A stretch of DNA of 64,000 nt, taken from assembly GCA_016930675.1 (NCBI GenBank), contig JAFGGG010000004.1, positions 224,100 to 288,099 of the forward strand, read 5' to 3'. The position numbers were made by a program, and so were the translations under genes. Positions 51,890 through 60,778 of the stretch are shown piece by piece. Source of the DNA: Spirochaetales bacterium. GTDB taxonomy: Bacteria; Spirochaetota; Spirochaetia; SZUA-6; RPPD01. Position 1 is the first letter of the stretch. Each line of letters begins with the position of its first letter. Below the pieces are notes generated by a model, which was not told the DNA's origin, did not search any database, and was given only the letters and a program-made list of their open reading frames with translations.

Positions 51890-54752
51890 AGTAATCGTTT
51901 TCCTTTTCGTGTTCTGTCTGGCGGGACCATGCTTCGTGAATGCAGATACAGAATACGACTGGAAACAGACTGCGACAGATCATTTTGTTTTTATCTACCA
52001 GGAAAAAGACAAAGCGGCTGTTGGTGAACTTGTAGGCTTTTGTGAAGAAGTTTATAAGCAGGTCACGACATATTTCGATTCGTATCCCGAACAGATTCTC
52101 TGTGTAGTATACGGAAACACGGATCTGGCCAATGGGTATTACTCTTTTCCTCCTCATCATATCGGACTGTTTGTGGCGGCTCCTATCTCACCCTGGGTAG
52201 GCTCGCGGCATGAAAGTTGGCTTAAACTGCTGTTAATCCATGAACTCACCCATTATGTGCATTTAAAGTCCGAAAAAGGGTTTTTAGCTTCTCTGTCCTG
52301 CGTGTTCGGTGATGCGATCAAAGGCGGTAATGCGTTTTTTTTACCGGGCTGGATGCTTGAGGGCATTACCACCAACACGGAAACCATGTTTTCCAAGGGC
52401 GGAAGGGGACGGAATCCCTTTTTCGAGATCTATTACAAGGCTCCGCTTTTGGAAAACCATTTTTTCAGCCTGGACCAGGCTGAATACTCTTCGGCCTACC
52501 CGCCTCCCGGCAGAATATACGTGGCGGGCCTGATCTTTGTCCGGTTTTTAATGGAAAAATTCGGAACAGATGTTTTTAGGCGCATCAATGATGAATATGT
52601 AAAGTGGCCTTTGTTCGGGCCATGGCATGCTGTGCGCAAGGTCACAGGCTATGATGCTGTCGAGCTTTTTACTCAGATGAAAGAGGAGCTGTCCGCGGAA
52701 TATAAACAGGATCGTTTGCTGCCCCAGGGAGAACTTGTCACTCCGGAGGAGATAGCGGATTATGCTCTGCCTGTTATCACCGATCAGGGCTGGTTTATGT
52801 ACCGCAGCAGTCCCTTTAGGCATGCAGCGGTGATAAAATATGATCCTGAGTCTAAGCAGGAAACCGTATTGTTCGAGACTATGCTCGCGGATGACTATTC
52901 TTTGACTGCCGATAAAAAAGGCGATACTATTGTTTTCGCCGGGCTCGATTTTCAATCCAACCCGCGTCTGATAGATTCGGAGGTACTATCCGATCTCTAT
53001 GTTTATCATACAGCCACAGGCGAATTAAACCGGCTTACCCATGGCGCGCATTTGTATCATCCGGCGCTTTCTGCAGACGGCACACACCTGATCGCGGTAC
53101 AGAGGACAGGTTCATATTCGCGTCTGGTTGAAGTTGATCTTGTTACGGGGGATATCGCTCTTTTATTTGCCGAGCAACACAGCAGTGTGTACAATCCTGT
53201 ATTTTCGCCCGACAGAAAAAAGATTGCTTTTGTATTACACCGCCACGGATTGCAGGATATTTATCTCTTGGAGTACCCGTTACCCGGCATGCCTTTAAAC
53301 GCAGACGATCCGCCTGCTTCATATAATGCTGATAAAAAACAAATCGTAATAGGACCGGATACGGCAGGGGATTATTATCCGCGCTTCATTGATGATAATA
53401 CACTGCTTTTTTCTTCCGATAGAGGAGGGAGCCTGGCACTTTATACCCTGTCTCTTGCTGCAAGGGATCTGTTTTTAGTCTGTGAGGAGCCGGTAGCAGC
53501 ATTTGCAGGATATAAACTGGAGGAGGATATTATCTATGCTTCTTATTCCTGGCGGGGATTTTGTATTAAAAAGATGGCACAACACGCCCTGATCTATAAG
53601 CGGATTGCGCTTCCTCCTGCCGTTCCCTATCCGCCGGCACCTGGGCAGGAGGTTGTGTCAGGTGAAGATTATGTTGATTGGCCCTTATTTCAGTTCTGGC
53701 TGCCTTTTCCGGACGGTACTGTGTTGAGTCCCAATGAAGTAGTCTGGGGCGGCGGAGTTTATCTTTTAGGTGTTTCACCACTGCAGACTACAATGTACAG
53801 TGTCACTCTTTCTTTTTTCCCTCAAACCATGCAGCCTGCCGCTACCCTTGAATTCCAGACCGCGCTCGGATTGGTCGATATCCTCTATGCGCTTGATCTC
53901 AGCTATGAATATACGTCCGGAGATTACTACAGGCAGTCTATTGACAACACGGTTTTGCTCTCTGTTCCGCTTTTTTCAAACCTGACTCACAGTGTAAGGC
54001 AGAGTATGTATCTTTATGGGGGTCTGCATTACGGTTATAACCTGTATGCATGGAATAATTTCTCCTTTTTAAACGGATTCGAGCCGGCTGCGCTGGATCA
54101 GGAGAATGAGTTGAATTTTATTTCCGGCGTGAATTTTTCTGTTATAAAAAACGGCGGTATTATAGATTATTATGCACCGCTGGCGTTTACCGCCGCTGTT
54201 TTCATCCAAGTGCCTTTGCCCGTGTTCCCTGAATCGGAACAAGGTTTTCATACGGTAACAAACTTAAGTGTTAATCTGCCTTTATTTTTACCTCATACGG
54301 TGTTAAAACTGGGGTGCAAGGCCAGTTATACGACAGAGGAGCTTTTGGGGTATCCGGTAATCCGGGCACGCGGCATGTTTGATTCCGAAGAGCAGGCCGC
54401 TGCGGGCAGGGCATTGTTTTCAGCGGACATTCTGTCGGCGTTAGCGTTACTCGATCAACCCGTGGCGGGAGGAGTGCATCTGGACGGGATCGGATTAGGC
54501 TTTCATGTCGAGGTCTTGGCGGATTATCAGCTGGAAGAAATATTTATGACATTTGATAAGCAGATGTTTCTCGGCTGTGAGCTCAGCTTGATTGTGGGGC
54601 TGGGGACGGTGAGCATTCCCGTCGGGGCGGGCGTAAGTTTCCGTGTTGATCCGGCGGATTTCGGATCTTTTGATGCGAATCAGGATATCCGGCCCTATTT
54701 CTTTTTCGGATTTAACAGTTTGCTAAACGCACTTACGACCGATGATCGATAG
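51879..54752 (+). CDS. Metallopeptidase / TolB-like propeller / outer-membrane barrel fusion
   Basis: A signal peptide (about 1-22) leads into a gluzincin-like domain (about 25-270) with zinc motif LIHELTHYVH (about 116-125) and the third ligand in GWMLEGITTNTE. Residues about 280-590 contain TolB/PD40-type blades (for example LYHPALSADGTHLIAVQR and YNPVFSPDRKKIAFVLH). The last 340 residues are alternating amphipathic strands, consistent with an outer-membrane barrel. Similar three-part proteins exist in other diderm phyla. The start is TTG 51879, inside the proC 3' end, with AAAGGG 9 bases before; no ATG gives the signal peptide. A surface or periplasm-facing protease is likely, though activity is unproven. 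Confidence 0.8.
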   Translation: MKYRVIVFLFVFCLAGPCFVNADTEYDWKQTATDHFVFIYQEKDKAAVGELVGFCEEVYKQVTTYFDSYPEQILCVVYGNTDLANGYYSFPPHHIGLFVAAPISPWVGSRHESWLKLLLIHELTHYVHLKSEKGFLASLSCVFGDAIKGGNAFFLPGWMLEGITTNTETMFSKGGRGRNPFFEIYYKAPLLENHFFSLDQAEYSSAYPPPGRIYVAGLIFVRFLMEKFGTDVFRRINDEYVKWPLFGPWHAVRKVTGYDAVELFTQMKEELSAEYKQDRLLPQGELVTPEEIADYALPVITDQGWFMYRSSPFRHAAVIKYDPESKQETVLFETMLADDYSLTADKKGDTIVFAGLDFQSNPRLIDSEVLSDLYVYHTATGELNRLTHGAHLYHPALSADGTHLIAVQRTGSYSRLVEVDLVTGDIALLFAEQHSSVYNPVFSPDRKKIAFVLHRHGLQDIYLLEYPLPGMPLNADDPPASYNADKKQIVIGPDTAGDYYPRFIDDNTLLFSSDRGGSLALYTLSLAARDLFLVCEEPVAAFAGYKLEEDIIYASYSWRGFCIKKMAQHALIYKRIALPPAVPYPPAPGQEVVSGEDYVDWPLFQFWLPFPDGTVLSPNEVVWGGGVYLLGVSPLQTTMYSVTLSFFPQTMQPAATLEFQTALGLVDILYALDLSYEYTSGDYYRQSIDNTVLLSVPLFSNLTHSVRQSMYLYGGLHYGYNLYAWNNFSFLNGFEPAALDQENELNFISGVNFSVIKNGGIIDYYAPLAFTAAVFIQVPLPVFPESEQGFHTVTNLSVNLPLFLPHTVLKLGCKASYTTEELLGYPVIRARGMFDSEEQAAAGRALFSADILSALALLDQPVAGGVHLDGIGLGFHVEVLADYQLEEIFMTFDKQMFLGCELSLIVGLGTVSIPVGAGVSFRVDPADFGSFDANQDIRPYFFFGFNSLLNALTTDDR

Positions 54753-56016
54753 CATGCTTATGAAACTGCGGATAAAATCGTATATTCTTATTCCATTACT
54801 CATTTTGTTAACAGTATCCAACTGCAGGGACAGCACAACCGCTGCCGACGACAAAGCATCAGGTTTTTCTTTTTTAAAAACCAGTGGGACCAGAATTGTC
54901 AATGAGGAGGGACAACAGGTTCTGCTTAAAGGCGTGAATCTGGGCAACTGGTTTCTCATCGAAATGTGGATGCTCGGTTTGGGACAGTGCGGGATAAAGG
55001 ACCAGTACACTCTGGAGCAGATTCTGACAAAGCGTTTCGGTAAAGCGCAAAAAGAACGGTTGCTGGATTTGTATCGCGAGCATTATATTACCGACCGTGA
55101 TCTTAAGATTATCAAAGAATTCGGGATGAATGTTGTGCGTTTGCCGTTCTGGCATACACTGCTTGAGGATGACGAAGATCCTCAGCAGATAAAAGAAGAC
55201 GGCTGGTATTGGCTGGATAAAGCAATCGACATGGCTGAGAGCAACGGTCTCTACATTATTCTTGACCTGCATGGAGCGGCAGGATCACAGAATGAGTGGG
55301 ATCATTCCGGCAGAGCCGATTATAATCGGTTATGGACCGAAAAGCGGTATCAGGAGCGAACCGTTTGGCTGTGGACGCAGATTGCCAGGCGCTACAGTAA
55401 GCGTAAAAGTGTCTGCGGATATGATCTGTTAAACGAGCCCTGGGGCGGCACGAAAGAAGAGTTGCGGGATCTGACTCTCCGCTGTTATAAAGCAGTGCGC
55501 AGAGTTGATGCCGATCATATTATGTTCTTTTCAGGTTATTTCAATGATATCAGCTTTTACGGAGATACCAGACAACAGGGCTGGAAGAATATCGCCTTTA
55601 CCTGTCATTTTTACCCCGGCTTTTTCGGCAATGGAGAGCCTGCGATGGATACTCACAACAGCTTTATCCGGAACACAATTCCCGAATACGGCGCAAGATT
55701 AAAAAAATATAATGTTCCCATGCTGATAGGAGAGTTTAATGTGGTACTAAAAAGCGCCGGCGGGGGTAAGATGATGCGGCGTTATTTTGAGGCGTATAAC
55801 GAACTGGGCTGGGCCGCGATTATGTGGTCATATAAGGCCTTTACAGCCCAAGGTGGTATCGGCCATGGTATCTGGGGAATGGTTACCAACGCGGAACCCC
55901 TTGCCCGGATTGATTTCGATACTATGAGTGAGGATGACATAGAGGATTGGTGTACCGGGTTATCTACGATGGAATATATTATGGATGAGGATTTAAGAGA
56001 TTGGCTTTTGAGATGA
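54742..56016 (+). CDS. GH5-type endo/exo-glucanase lipoprotein
   Basis: The TIM-barrel enzyme is of the GH5 (cellulase A) kind, closest by eye to beta-1,3- or beta-1,4-glucanases. GVNLGNWFLIEMWM begins the barrel, followed by MNVVRLPFWH and YIILDLHGAAGSQNEWDHSG. The acid/base Glu is in YDLLNEPWGG and the nucleophile Glu in LIGEFNVV. The N-terminus is a lipoprotein signal (VSNC). Three in-frame ATG are close together (54742, 54754, 54760), none with a clear ribosome site; the first overlaps the preceding stop. The enzyme would be outside the cell or in the periplasm and, with the sugar importer downstream, suggests glucan use. Confidence 0.9.
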   Translation: MIDSMLMKLRIKSYILIPLLILLTVSNCRDSTTAADDKASGFSFLKTSGTRIVNEEGQQVLLKGVNLGNWFLIEMWMLGLGQCGIKDQYTLEQILTKRFGKAQKERLLDLYREHYITDRDLKIIKEFGMNVVRLPFWHTLLEDDEDPQQIKEDGWYWLDKAIDMAESNGLYIILDLHGAAGSQNEWDHSGRADYNRLWTEKRYQERTVWLWTQIARRYSKRKSVCGYDLLNEPWGGTKEELRDLTLRCYKAVRRVDADHIMFFSGYFNDISFYGDTRQQGWKNIAFTCHFYPGFFGNGEPAMDTHNSFIRNTIPEYGARLKKYNVPMLIGEFNVVLKSAGGGKMMRRYFEAYNELGWAAIMWSYKAFTAQGGIGHGIWGMVTNAEPLARIDFDTMSEDDIEDWCTGLSTMEYIMDEDLRDWLLR

Positions 56017-56037
56017 AGCCGTAAAAAAGCTGTTCCG

Positions 56038-56108
56038 GTTACTCCTGGACAAGCCAGTTTTTAGCTTGTTCGAGATCATCAAAAATTTTTAACGTTTTGT
56101 TCTGAAAA
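56038..56108 (-). pseudogene. Remnant of a STAS-like (SpoIIAA-like) gene end
   Basis: On the minus strand about 23 codons read DFQNKTLKIFDDLEQAKNWL and end VQE-stop. FDDLEEAKxWL is a common C-terminal ending of SpoIIAA-like/STAS proteins. An in-frame TAG lies immediately upstream and no start codon precedes it, so only a gene end is left. The rest of the 272-base gap to the SDR gene shows nothing I can identify. Confidence 0.4.
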
Positions 56109-56288
56109 TCTGACTACGGCGTTGAAAAGGATTTTTTTAATACCGATAACACCGATTACCGCCTGCATTCACTATTAATAATAATCAAAATGATGAATTA
56201 TGCGATTTGATATTGCCTCCATACTATTACTTGCCATTATTGCCTTCAGATGATACAAAATATGTATCTCTTTTAAAAAGGAACGGAA

Positions 56289-56984
56289 ATGATAGATATT
56301 AGTGGGAAATGGGCATTAATTACCGGTGCCAGCCGCGGAATCGGCAGACAAATAGCATACGGGCTTGCCCAAAAAGGCTGTAATCTTGTGCTTCACAGCC
56401 GTAATCTGGCGCATACGGAAAAGCTGGCCCAAGAACTGAAACAAAAAGGTATTGATGTCTTACAACTTGAAGCGGACTTATCGGATTCCGACGCCACTCA
56501 ACGATTGGCGGAAGAGGCTGAAAACAAAAGCGGCGGGATCAACATTTTATATAATAATGCGGCTGTTATGACTCCTTACCTGCAAGCGTTTACCGCTCCG
56601 CCCGAGGATTACAGAAAAAGCTTCATGGTGAATGTCATCTCCCCGATTATAATCTGTGATGTCATTGTGCCACATATGATTAAGCGCGGATTCGGCAGGG
56701 TTATCAATGTAACTTCAGGCATACAGGATGAGCCTGAACTCATGCCCTACGCGATTTCCAAGGCCGCGCTTGATAAATACGTAAAGGATCTGGCAAAAAG
56801 ACTGTCGGGTACGGGAGTTATTATGAGTCTGCTTGATCCCGGCTGGCTGCGCACGGATTTGGGGGGGCCGAAGGCCCCGAATTCCGTAGAGTCGGTACTG
56901 CCGGGCGCCCTGGTTCCCGCGCTTTTGGGTAACGAAGCACAGTCGGGAAACTTTTTCCGGGCGCAGGATTATAAAGAAGAATAA
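56289..56984 (+). CDS. Short-chain dehydrogenase/reductase
   Basis: Classical SDR of 231 residues. TGASRGIGRQIAYGLAQKG is the NAD(P) loop, LYNNAAVMTPY the NNAG-type motif, VINVTSGIQ the active Ser/Thr region and YAISKAAL the Tyr-x3-Lys pair. Arg-type residues after the second strand (HSRN) favour NADPH. The substrate cannot be told; FabG-like but shorter. AAAAAGGAACGG lies before the ATG. It appears to be a single-gene unit. Confidence 0.9.
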   Translation: MIDISGKWALITGASRGIGRQIAYGLAQKGCNLVLHSRNLAHTEKLAQELKQKGIDVLQLEADLSDSDATQRLAEEAENKSGGINILYNNAAVMTPYLQAFTAPPEDYRKSFMVNVISPIIICDVIVPHMIKRGFGRVINVTSGIQDEPELMPYAISKAALDKYVKDLAKRLSGTGVIMSLLDPGWLRTDLGGPKAPNSVESVLPGALVPALLGNEAQSGNFFRAQDYKEE

Positions 56985-57017
56985 AATAGTTGTGCGCACT
57001 TTTATTGGTATTATCAC

Positions 57018-57046
57018 TTTCAAATACTTTATTTTTATGCTATAAT
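57018..57046 (+). promoter_or_regulatory. Possible promoter of the histidine kinase gene
   Basis: Perfect TATAAT at 57041-57046 with a weak TTTCAA 17 bases before it, about 100 bases upstream of the kinase ATG. The long leader between shows no clear structure. Confidence 0.4.
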
Positions 57047-57144
57047 TCTAAGCAGCAATAGAAGGCCAAGCGTTTTCTCACATATAGTATGTTTCATGTT
57101 ACAATAAAATATCAGCGAATATATTGCAGCAGGATAACAGACAG

Positions 57145-59226
57145 ATGAAACTGCGCAATAAATTATTTTTGAGTCTGTTTTTCGTATTACTCATTCAGAT
57201 TGCTTTACTGGCAGCGATTGTTTTCCTTACTTTTTTAGATCAAATATCATTATCTACGGATCAGGAACTGGAAACTGCCTGTCAGGAAGCGTCTATGATG
57301 TTTGAACAGTTGAAAAACAGACTTTATAACAGCATCCATTTTCTTTCTTTTTTAATAAATGATCTACGTAATGATCGGTTTACTCCGTATTATATAAATC
57401 TCACCCTTAACCAGTTTTTCAGCGAGGCTCAGACGGATAAAATATATTTTTTAAACGAGCAAAAAAAATTAATCGCCCAAATAAGTAATCCCACCAGAAC
57501 AATACCGGATATTCTTCACTTATTGGATGTAAGTAAATATCGCTTTACGCGAAACAGCTTTATTTATACTGAAACCAATTTAAATGAAAAAATGCTTATT
57601 TTAATAACAGGCAGAACCATCCGCCGGCGGAACAATAAAAAGTATTATCTTTTTTTTATTAATTCAATCGAAGCTCGTTTCCTGGATTCCGTGCTTAAAA
57701 ACGGTGATCTTTTTTTGGCTCTTTTTCTCGATGATGATTTTATGTGTTCGAATCTTCCCCCTTTCACCATTTCGGACGACTCAAAAGAACTGTTTCATTT
57801 ATCGATTGCCCAAACACCTTATCGCGGTTTTAAAAAGGTAATTGCTTATGATCTGCCGGGCAGGCTCACGTTGGTAACGCTTAAATCTCAGCTGGAGGAT
57901 CAGATCAGACTTGATGAAATCAGAAGGCTTTTCGTAATGCTCTTTTTTGTAACACTGATTGCTTCTTTTTTTATCGCCGCGGGCATAACAACCCCCATAA
58001 TATCTCCTTTTTTTAAACTCAACTACTGGCTTAAGGCTTATCTGGAAACAGGAAAAACTCAGGCCTTAAACTTACATTCGAAAGATGAAACCGGATTCTT
58101 GGCGCGTACTGTTTACTCAATGGTGAACAAGCTTATCAAAGAGGAACAGATAATTAAAAATCAGCTTAAGGAAATAACTTTTTTAAATAAATATAATGAT
58201 CTTGTCGTCAGAAATCTGCAGGCAGGAGTAATAATCGTAGACAAAAGCGGTTTAATTGAATACGCAAATCCGTATTTTTATTCCCTTATCGGGGTGGATC
58301 AAAATGAACTGAACGGTAAAGATATTTTAAAGGTGTTTAAACGGAATTTTGATTTTCCCAATCATGATAACGAGACACTCATAATAAATTTAAAACAAGA
58401 GGGACATATCAGCAACATTCATTACGGGAAGGCGGATTCGGAACTTATAAAGTTTGTGGCGAAAATTATGCCGTTAGCGGTTCCTTCGGCAGAAGCCAAA
58501 ACGCTTATTGTGGTGGAGGATATTACAAAAACCGAACATTTGTGGGAAAAGATCCTGATTTCAGAAAAAATAGCCGCTTTAGGTCTTATATCTGCGGGCA
58601 TGGCGCATGAAATTAATAATCCGCTCGGTTCCATTCTGTCGCACGTTAATTACTTAAAAGCAGTGGAAAAAAAGGCGGATAAGCTTGATTCTATCGGCTG
58701 GATCGAATCCGAGACAAAACGTATAAGCGCCATTATTCAGCAGGTATTGAATTTTGCGCGTAAAGGTGATGCTTTTGACGAGATAGATGTAAATAGTCAT
58801 ATCTATCAGATAGTGGATCTGCTGCATTTTGAATTGAAGAAAAAGAATATTACAGTTACTCTTACGTTGGGTGAACAGCTGCCAAAAGCCAGGATGGACT
58901 CTGATTCTTTTAAACAGGTTGTTATTAATATATTAATGAATGCCGAGCAGGCGCTTGCCGAGGGAGGTCAGATAATAATAATCACCGCAAGGGTTGACGG
59001 TTTTATTCACATCACCATAAGGGATTCGGGCAGTGGGATTGCCACGGAAGATCTTGCAAAAGTGTTTGATCCCTTTTTTACTACGAAATCCGATCAAAAG
59101 GGGATCGGTCTGGGTCTTTCAATCTCTTACAGTATTGTTGAGCGGGCCGGAGGAGAGATGGACATCCATACGGAACAGGGGAGCGGCACTGAGGTTACTA
59201 TAAAATTACCGGTGTATGAACCGTAG
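57145..59226 (+). CDS. Membrane sensor histidine kinase (PAS, HisKA, HATPase)
   Basis: The 693-residue protein has TM1 (about 8-30), an extracytoplasmic sensor (about 31-265), TM2 (about 270-292) and a HAMP-like segment. A PAS domain follows (about 355-475, LVVRNLQAGVIIVDKSGLIEYANPYFYSLIG), then the H-box SAGMAHEINNPLGSILSHVNYL and an HATPase with N-box NILMNAEQAL, G1 RDSGSGI and G2 KGIGLGLSISYSIVERAGG. This is the NtrB-like class of kinase. ATG 57145 is preferred to the upstream TTG at 57124 because it begins a normal TM1. The NtrC-type regulator follows 14 bases later. Confidence 0.93.
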   Translation: MKLRNKLFLSLFFVLLIQIALLAAIVFLTFLDQISLSTDQELETACQEASMMFEQLKNRLYNSIHFLSFLINDLRNDRFTPYYINLTLNQFFSEAQTDKIYFLNEQKKLIAQISNPTRTIPDILHLLDVSKYRFTRNSFIYTETNLNEKMLILITGRTIRRRNNKKYYLFFINSIEARFLDSVLKNGDLFLALFLDDDFMCSNLPPFTISDDSKELFHLSIAQTPYRGFKKVIAYDLPGRLTLVTLKSQLEDQIRLDEIRRLFVMLFFVTLIASFFIAAGITTPIISPFFKLNYWLKAYLETGKTQALNLHSKDETGFLARTVYSMVNKLIKEEQIIKNQLKEITFLNKYNDLVVRNLQAGVIIVDKSGLIEYANPYFYSLIGVDQNELNGKDILKVFKRNFDFPNHDNETLIINLKQEGHISNIHYGKADSELIKFVAKIMPLAVPSAEAKTLIVVEDITKTEHLWEKILISEKIAALGLISAGMAHEINNPLGSILSHVNYLKAVEKKADKLDSIGWIESETKRISAIIQQVLNFARKGDAFDEIDVNSHIYQIVDLLHFELKKKNITVTLTLGEQLPKARMDSDSFKQVVINILMNAEQALAEGGQIIIITARVDGFIHITIRDSGSGIATEDLAKVFDPFFTTKSDQKGIGLGLSISYSIVERAGGEMDIHTEQGSGTEVTIKLPVYEP

Positions 59227-59240
59227 AGGAAGGGTAATGA

Positions 59241-60587
59241 ATGAATGTACTAATTATTGATGATGAAGCGGGCTTGAGAAGCGGCATTAAAAAAATTCTC
59301 ATGCTGCACAACTACAATGTTTATGAAGCTGAAAACCGTAAACAGACCCTGGAATTACTGGCGGCTACCTCCATTCATCTTGTACTGCTGGATTTACGGC
59401 TGGGCAATGAGGACGGCTTTGCATTATTACAGGAGCTTAAAAGTAAAGAGCCGCTGCTTTCCATTATTATCATTACCGGATACGGAGATGTGGAAAGCGC
59501 TGTTGACTGCATGCGGGCAGGGGCGGTTAATTATATAACAAAGCCAATAGATGATAATCTTCTGCTTTCGATATTGGATAAGGAAAGTTCGATTTTAAAG
59601 TGTCAATGGGAGAATTTAAGTTTAAAGGAAGAGTTAAAGGATCATACCAGCGGAGTTTTTTTGGAAAGCAAGAATCCGCAGTTCGAAAAAATAAACAAAA
59701 TAATTACAAAAATAAAAGATAAGGTCGTACCTGTCTTCATATTAGGTGAAACCGGCACGGGTAAAGAGCTTTTTGCCAGAAAGATTCATTATTCAGGTAG
59801 TTTTAAGGATAAACCCTTTATCGGTTTAAATTGCGCTGCTTTAAATGATAATCTTTTGGAGAGTGAGCTTTTTGGACATGAAAAAGGCGCGTTTACGGGA
59901 GCGGTGAAGCGGAAGTTGGGGCGATTCGAGTTGGCTCATGACGGCACTTTGTTTTTGGATGAAATAGGTGATACCAGCCTTTCTTTTCAGACAAAGCTTT
60001 TAAGGATTATTCAGGAAAAAAAATATGAGCGGGTGGGCGGCACTCAAACGCTTGATGCTTCGTGCAGGATAATCACCGCAACTAATAGAAATATTCAACG
60101 TCTGCTCGCTGAAAAAACTTTCAGGGAAGATCTCTATTTTCGGCTGAGTGTCATTGCGTTTACTCTACCGCCCTTGCGTGAGCGAAAAGAGGATATCCCC
60201 GGATTTATCACATTGTTTATCGCTGAGGCCAACAAGGTATTTAATAAGCGAGTTACACGTGTGTCAAAATATGTCATGAAAAAAATCTTAGATTATTCCT
60301 GGCCGGGTAATATTCGCCAGCTGAAAAACGCGATTACAAATGCTGTTTTATTGAATGACAATGAGACTATTGAGACCATGGATTTTCCGGAATATTGCAC
60401 TGAAACTGAATTACCGAAAATTGAACGGGGATTAAAAAATGTGGTAGCCGATCAGGTAAAGATTCTCGAAATCGACGTAATCAAACGGGTATTGCAGCAA
60501 CATAAGGGTAATATCTCAAACGCTGCCAAGGAATTAAAAATAACAAGAAAAACTCTGTACGAAAAAATTAAGCAGTACAACTTATAA
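59241..60587 (+). CDS. NtrC-family sigma-54-dependent response regulator
   Basis: Receiver domain (1-120) with acid pair DDE and phospho-Asp 51 (LLDLRLG). AAA+ domain follows (about 140-370) with Walker A GETGTGKELFARK, the sigma-54 contact loop GAFTGA, Walker B GTLFLDEIGD and the arginine-finger region LYFRLSVIAF. A C-terminal Fis-type HTH ends the protein (GNISNAAKELKITRKTLYEKI). All hallmarks of an active enhancer-binding protein are present. It follows its kinase by 14 bases and precedes a sigma-54 promoter that drives the sugar importer, so this importer is the probable target. Its stop codon lies inside a perfect 22-bp inverted repeat. Confidence 0.95.
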   Translation: MNVLIIDDEAGLRSGIKKILMLHNYNVYEAENRKQTLELLAATSIHLVLLDLRLGNEDGFALLQELKSKEPLLSIIIITGYGDVESAVDCMRAGAVNYITKPIDDNLLLSILDKESSILKCQWENLSLKEELKDHTSGVFLESKNPQFEKINKIITKIKDKVVPVFILGETGTGKELFARKIHYSGSFKDKPFIGLNCAALNDNLLESELFGHEKGAFTGAVKRKLGRFELAHDGTLFLDEIGDTSLSFQTKLLRIIQEKKYERVGGTQTLDASCRIITATNRNIQRLLAEKTFREDLYFRLSVIAFTLPPLRERKEDIPGFITLFIAEANKVFNKRVTRVSKYVMKKILDYSWPGNIRQLKNAITNAVLLNDNETIETMDFPEYCTETELPKIERGLKNVVADQVKILEIDVIKRVLQQHKGNISNAAKELKITRKTLYEKIKQYNL

Positions 60588-60632
60588 TTGTATAGCAAGC
60601 TAAACAATAATTGTTTAGCTTGCTATACAATT
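60586..60632. repeat. 22-bp perfect inverted repeat (terminator or enhancer site)
   Basis: Arms 60586-60607 and 60611-60632 are exact inverted copies with a 3-base TAA loop; the centre reads TAAACAA-TAA-TTGTTTA. It overlaps the regulator stop codon. There is no T-run afterwards, so it is not a typical intrinsic terminator. Its centre lies about 122 bases upstream of the sigma-54 -24 box, a usual distance for an enhancer-binding site of an NtrC-type protein. Confidence 0.6.
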
Positions 60633-60730
60633 ATTGGCTGATAAAATGGAGAATCTAATTTGCTTCTTGTCTCATTCTTTTAACTTCTTGTATTGCTTAT
60701 AATTAAAATAAATAATTATTTTTTGGTTTT

Positions 60731-60746
60731 TGGCACACAACTTGCT
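60731..60746 (+). promoter_or_regulatory. Sigma-54 promoter of the sugar ABC operon
   Basis: TGGCAC (60731-60736), 5 bases, TTGCT (60742-60746): an exact match to the TGGCAC-N5-TTGCW consensus. Transcription should start near 60758, leaving room for AAAAGGAGG before the ATG at 60779. The gene directly upstream encodes a sigma-54 activator with an intact GAFTGA loop. Confidence 0.88.
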
Positions 60747-60778
60747 CCTTATTTAATAAACTATAAAAGGAGGCTCGG

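Noticed and set aside
60586..60632. Recombination (dif-like) or phage attachment site
   Set aside because: No repeated core elsewhere in the window, no integrase, and the position fits a regulatory or 3'-end role better.
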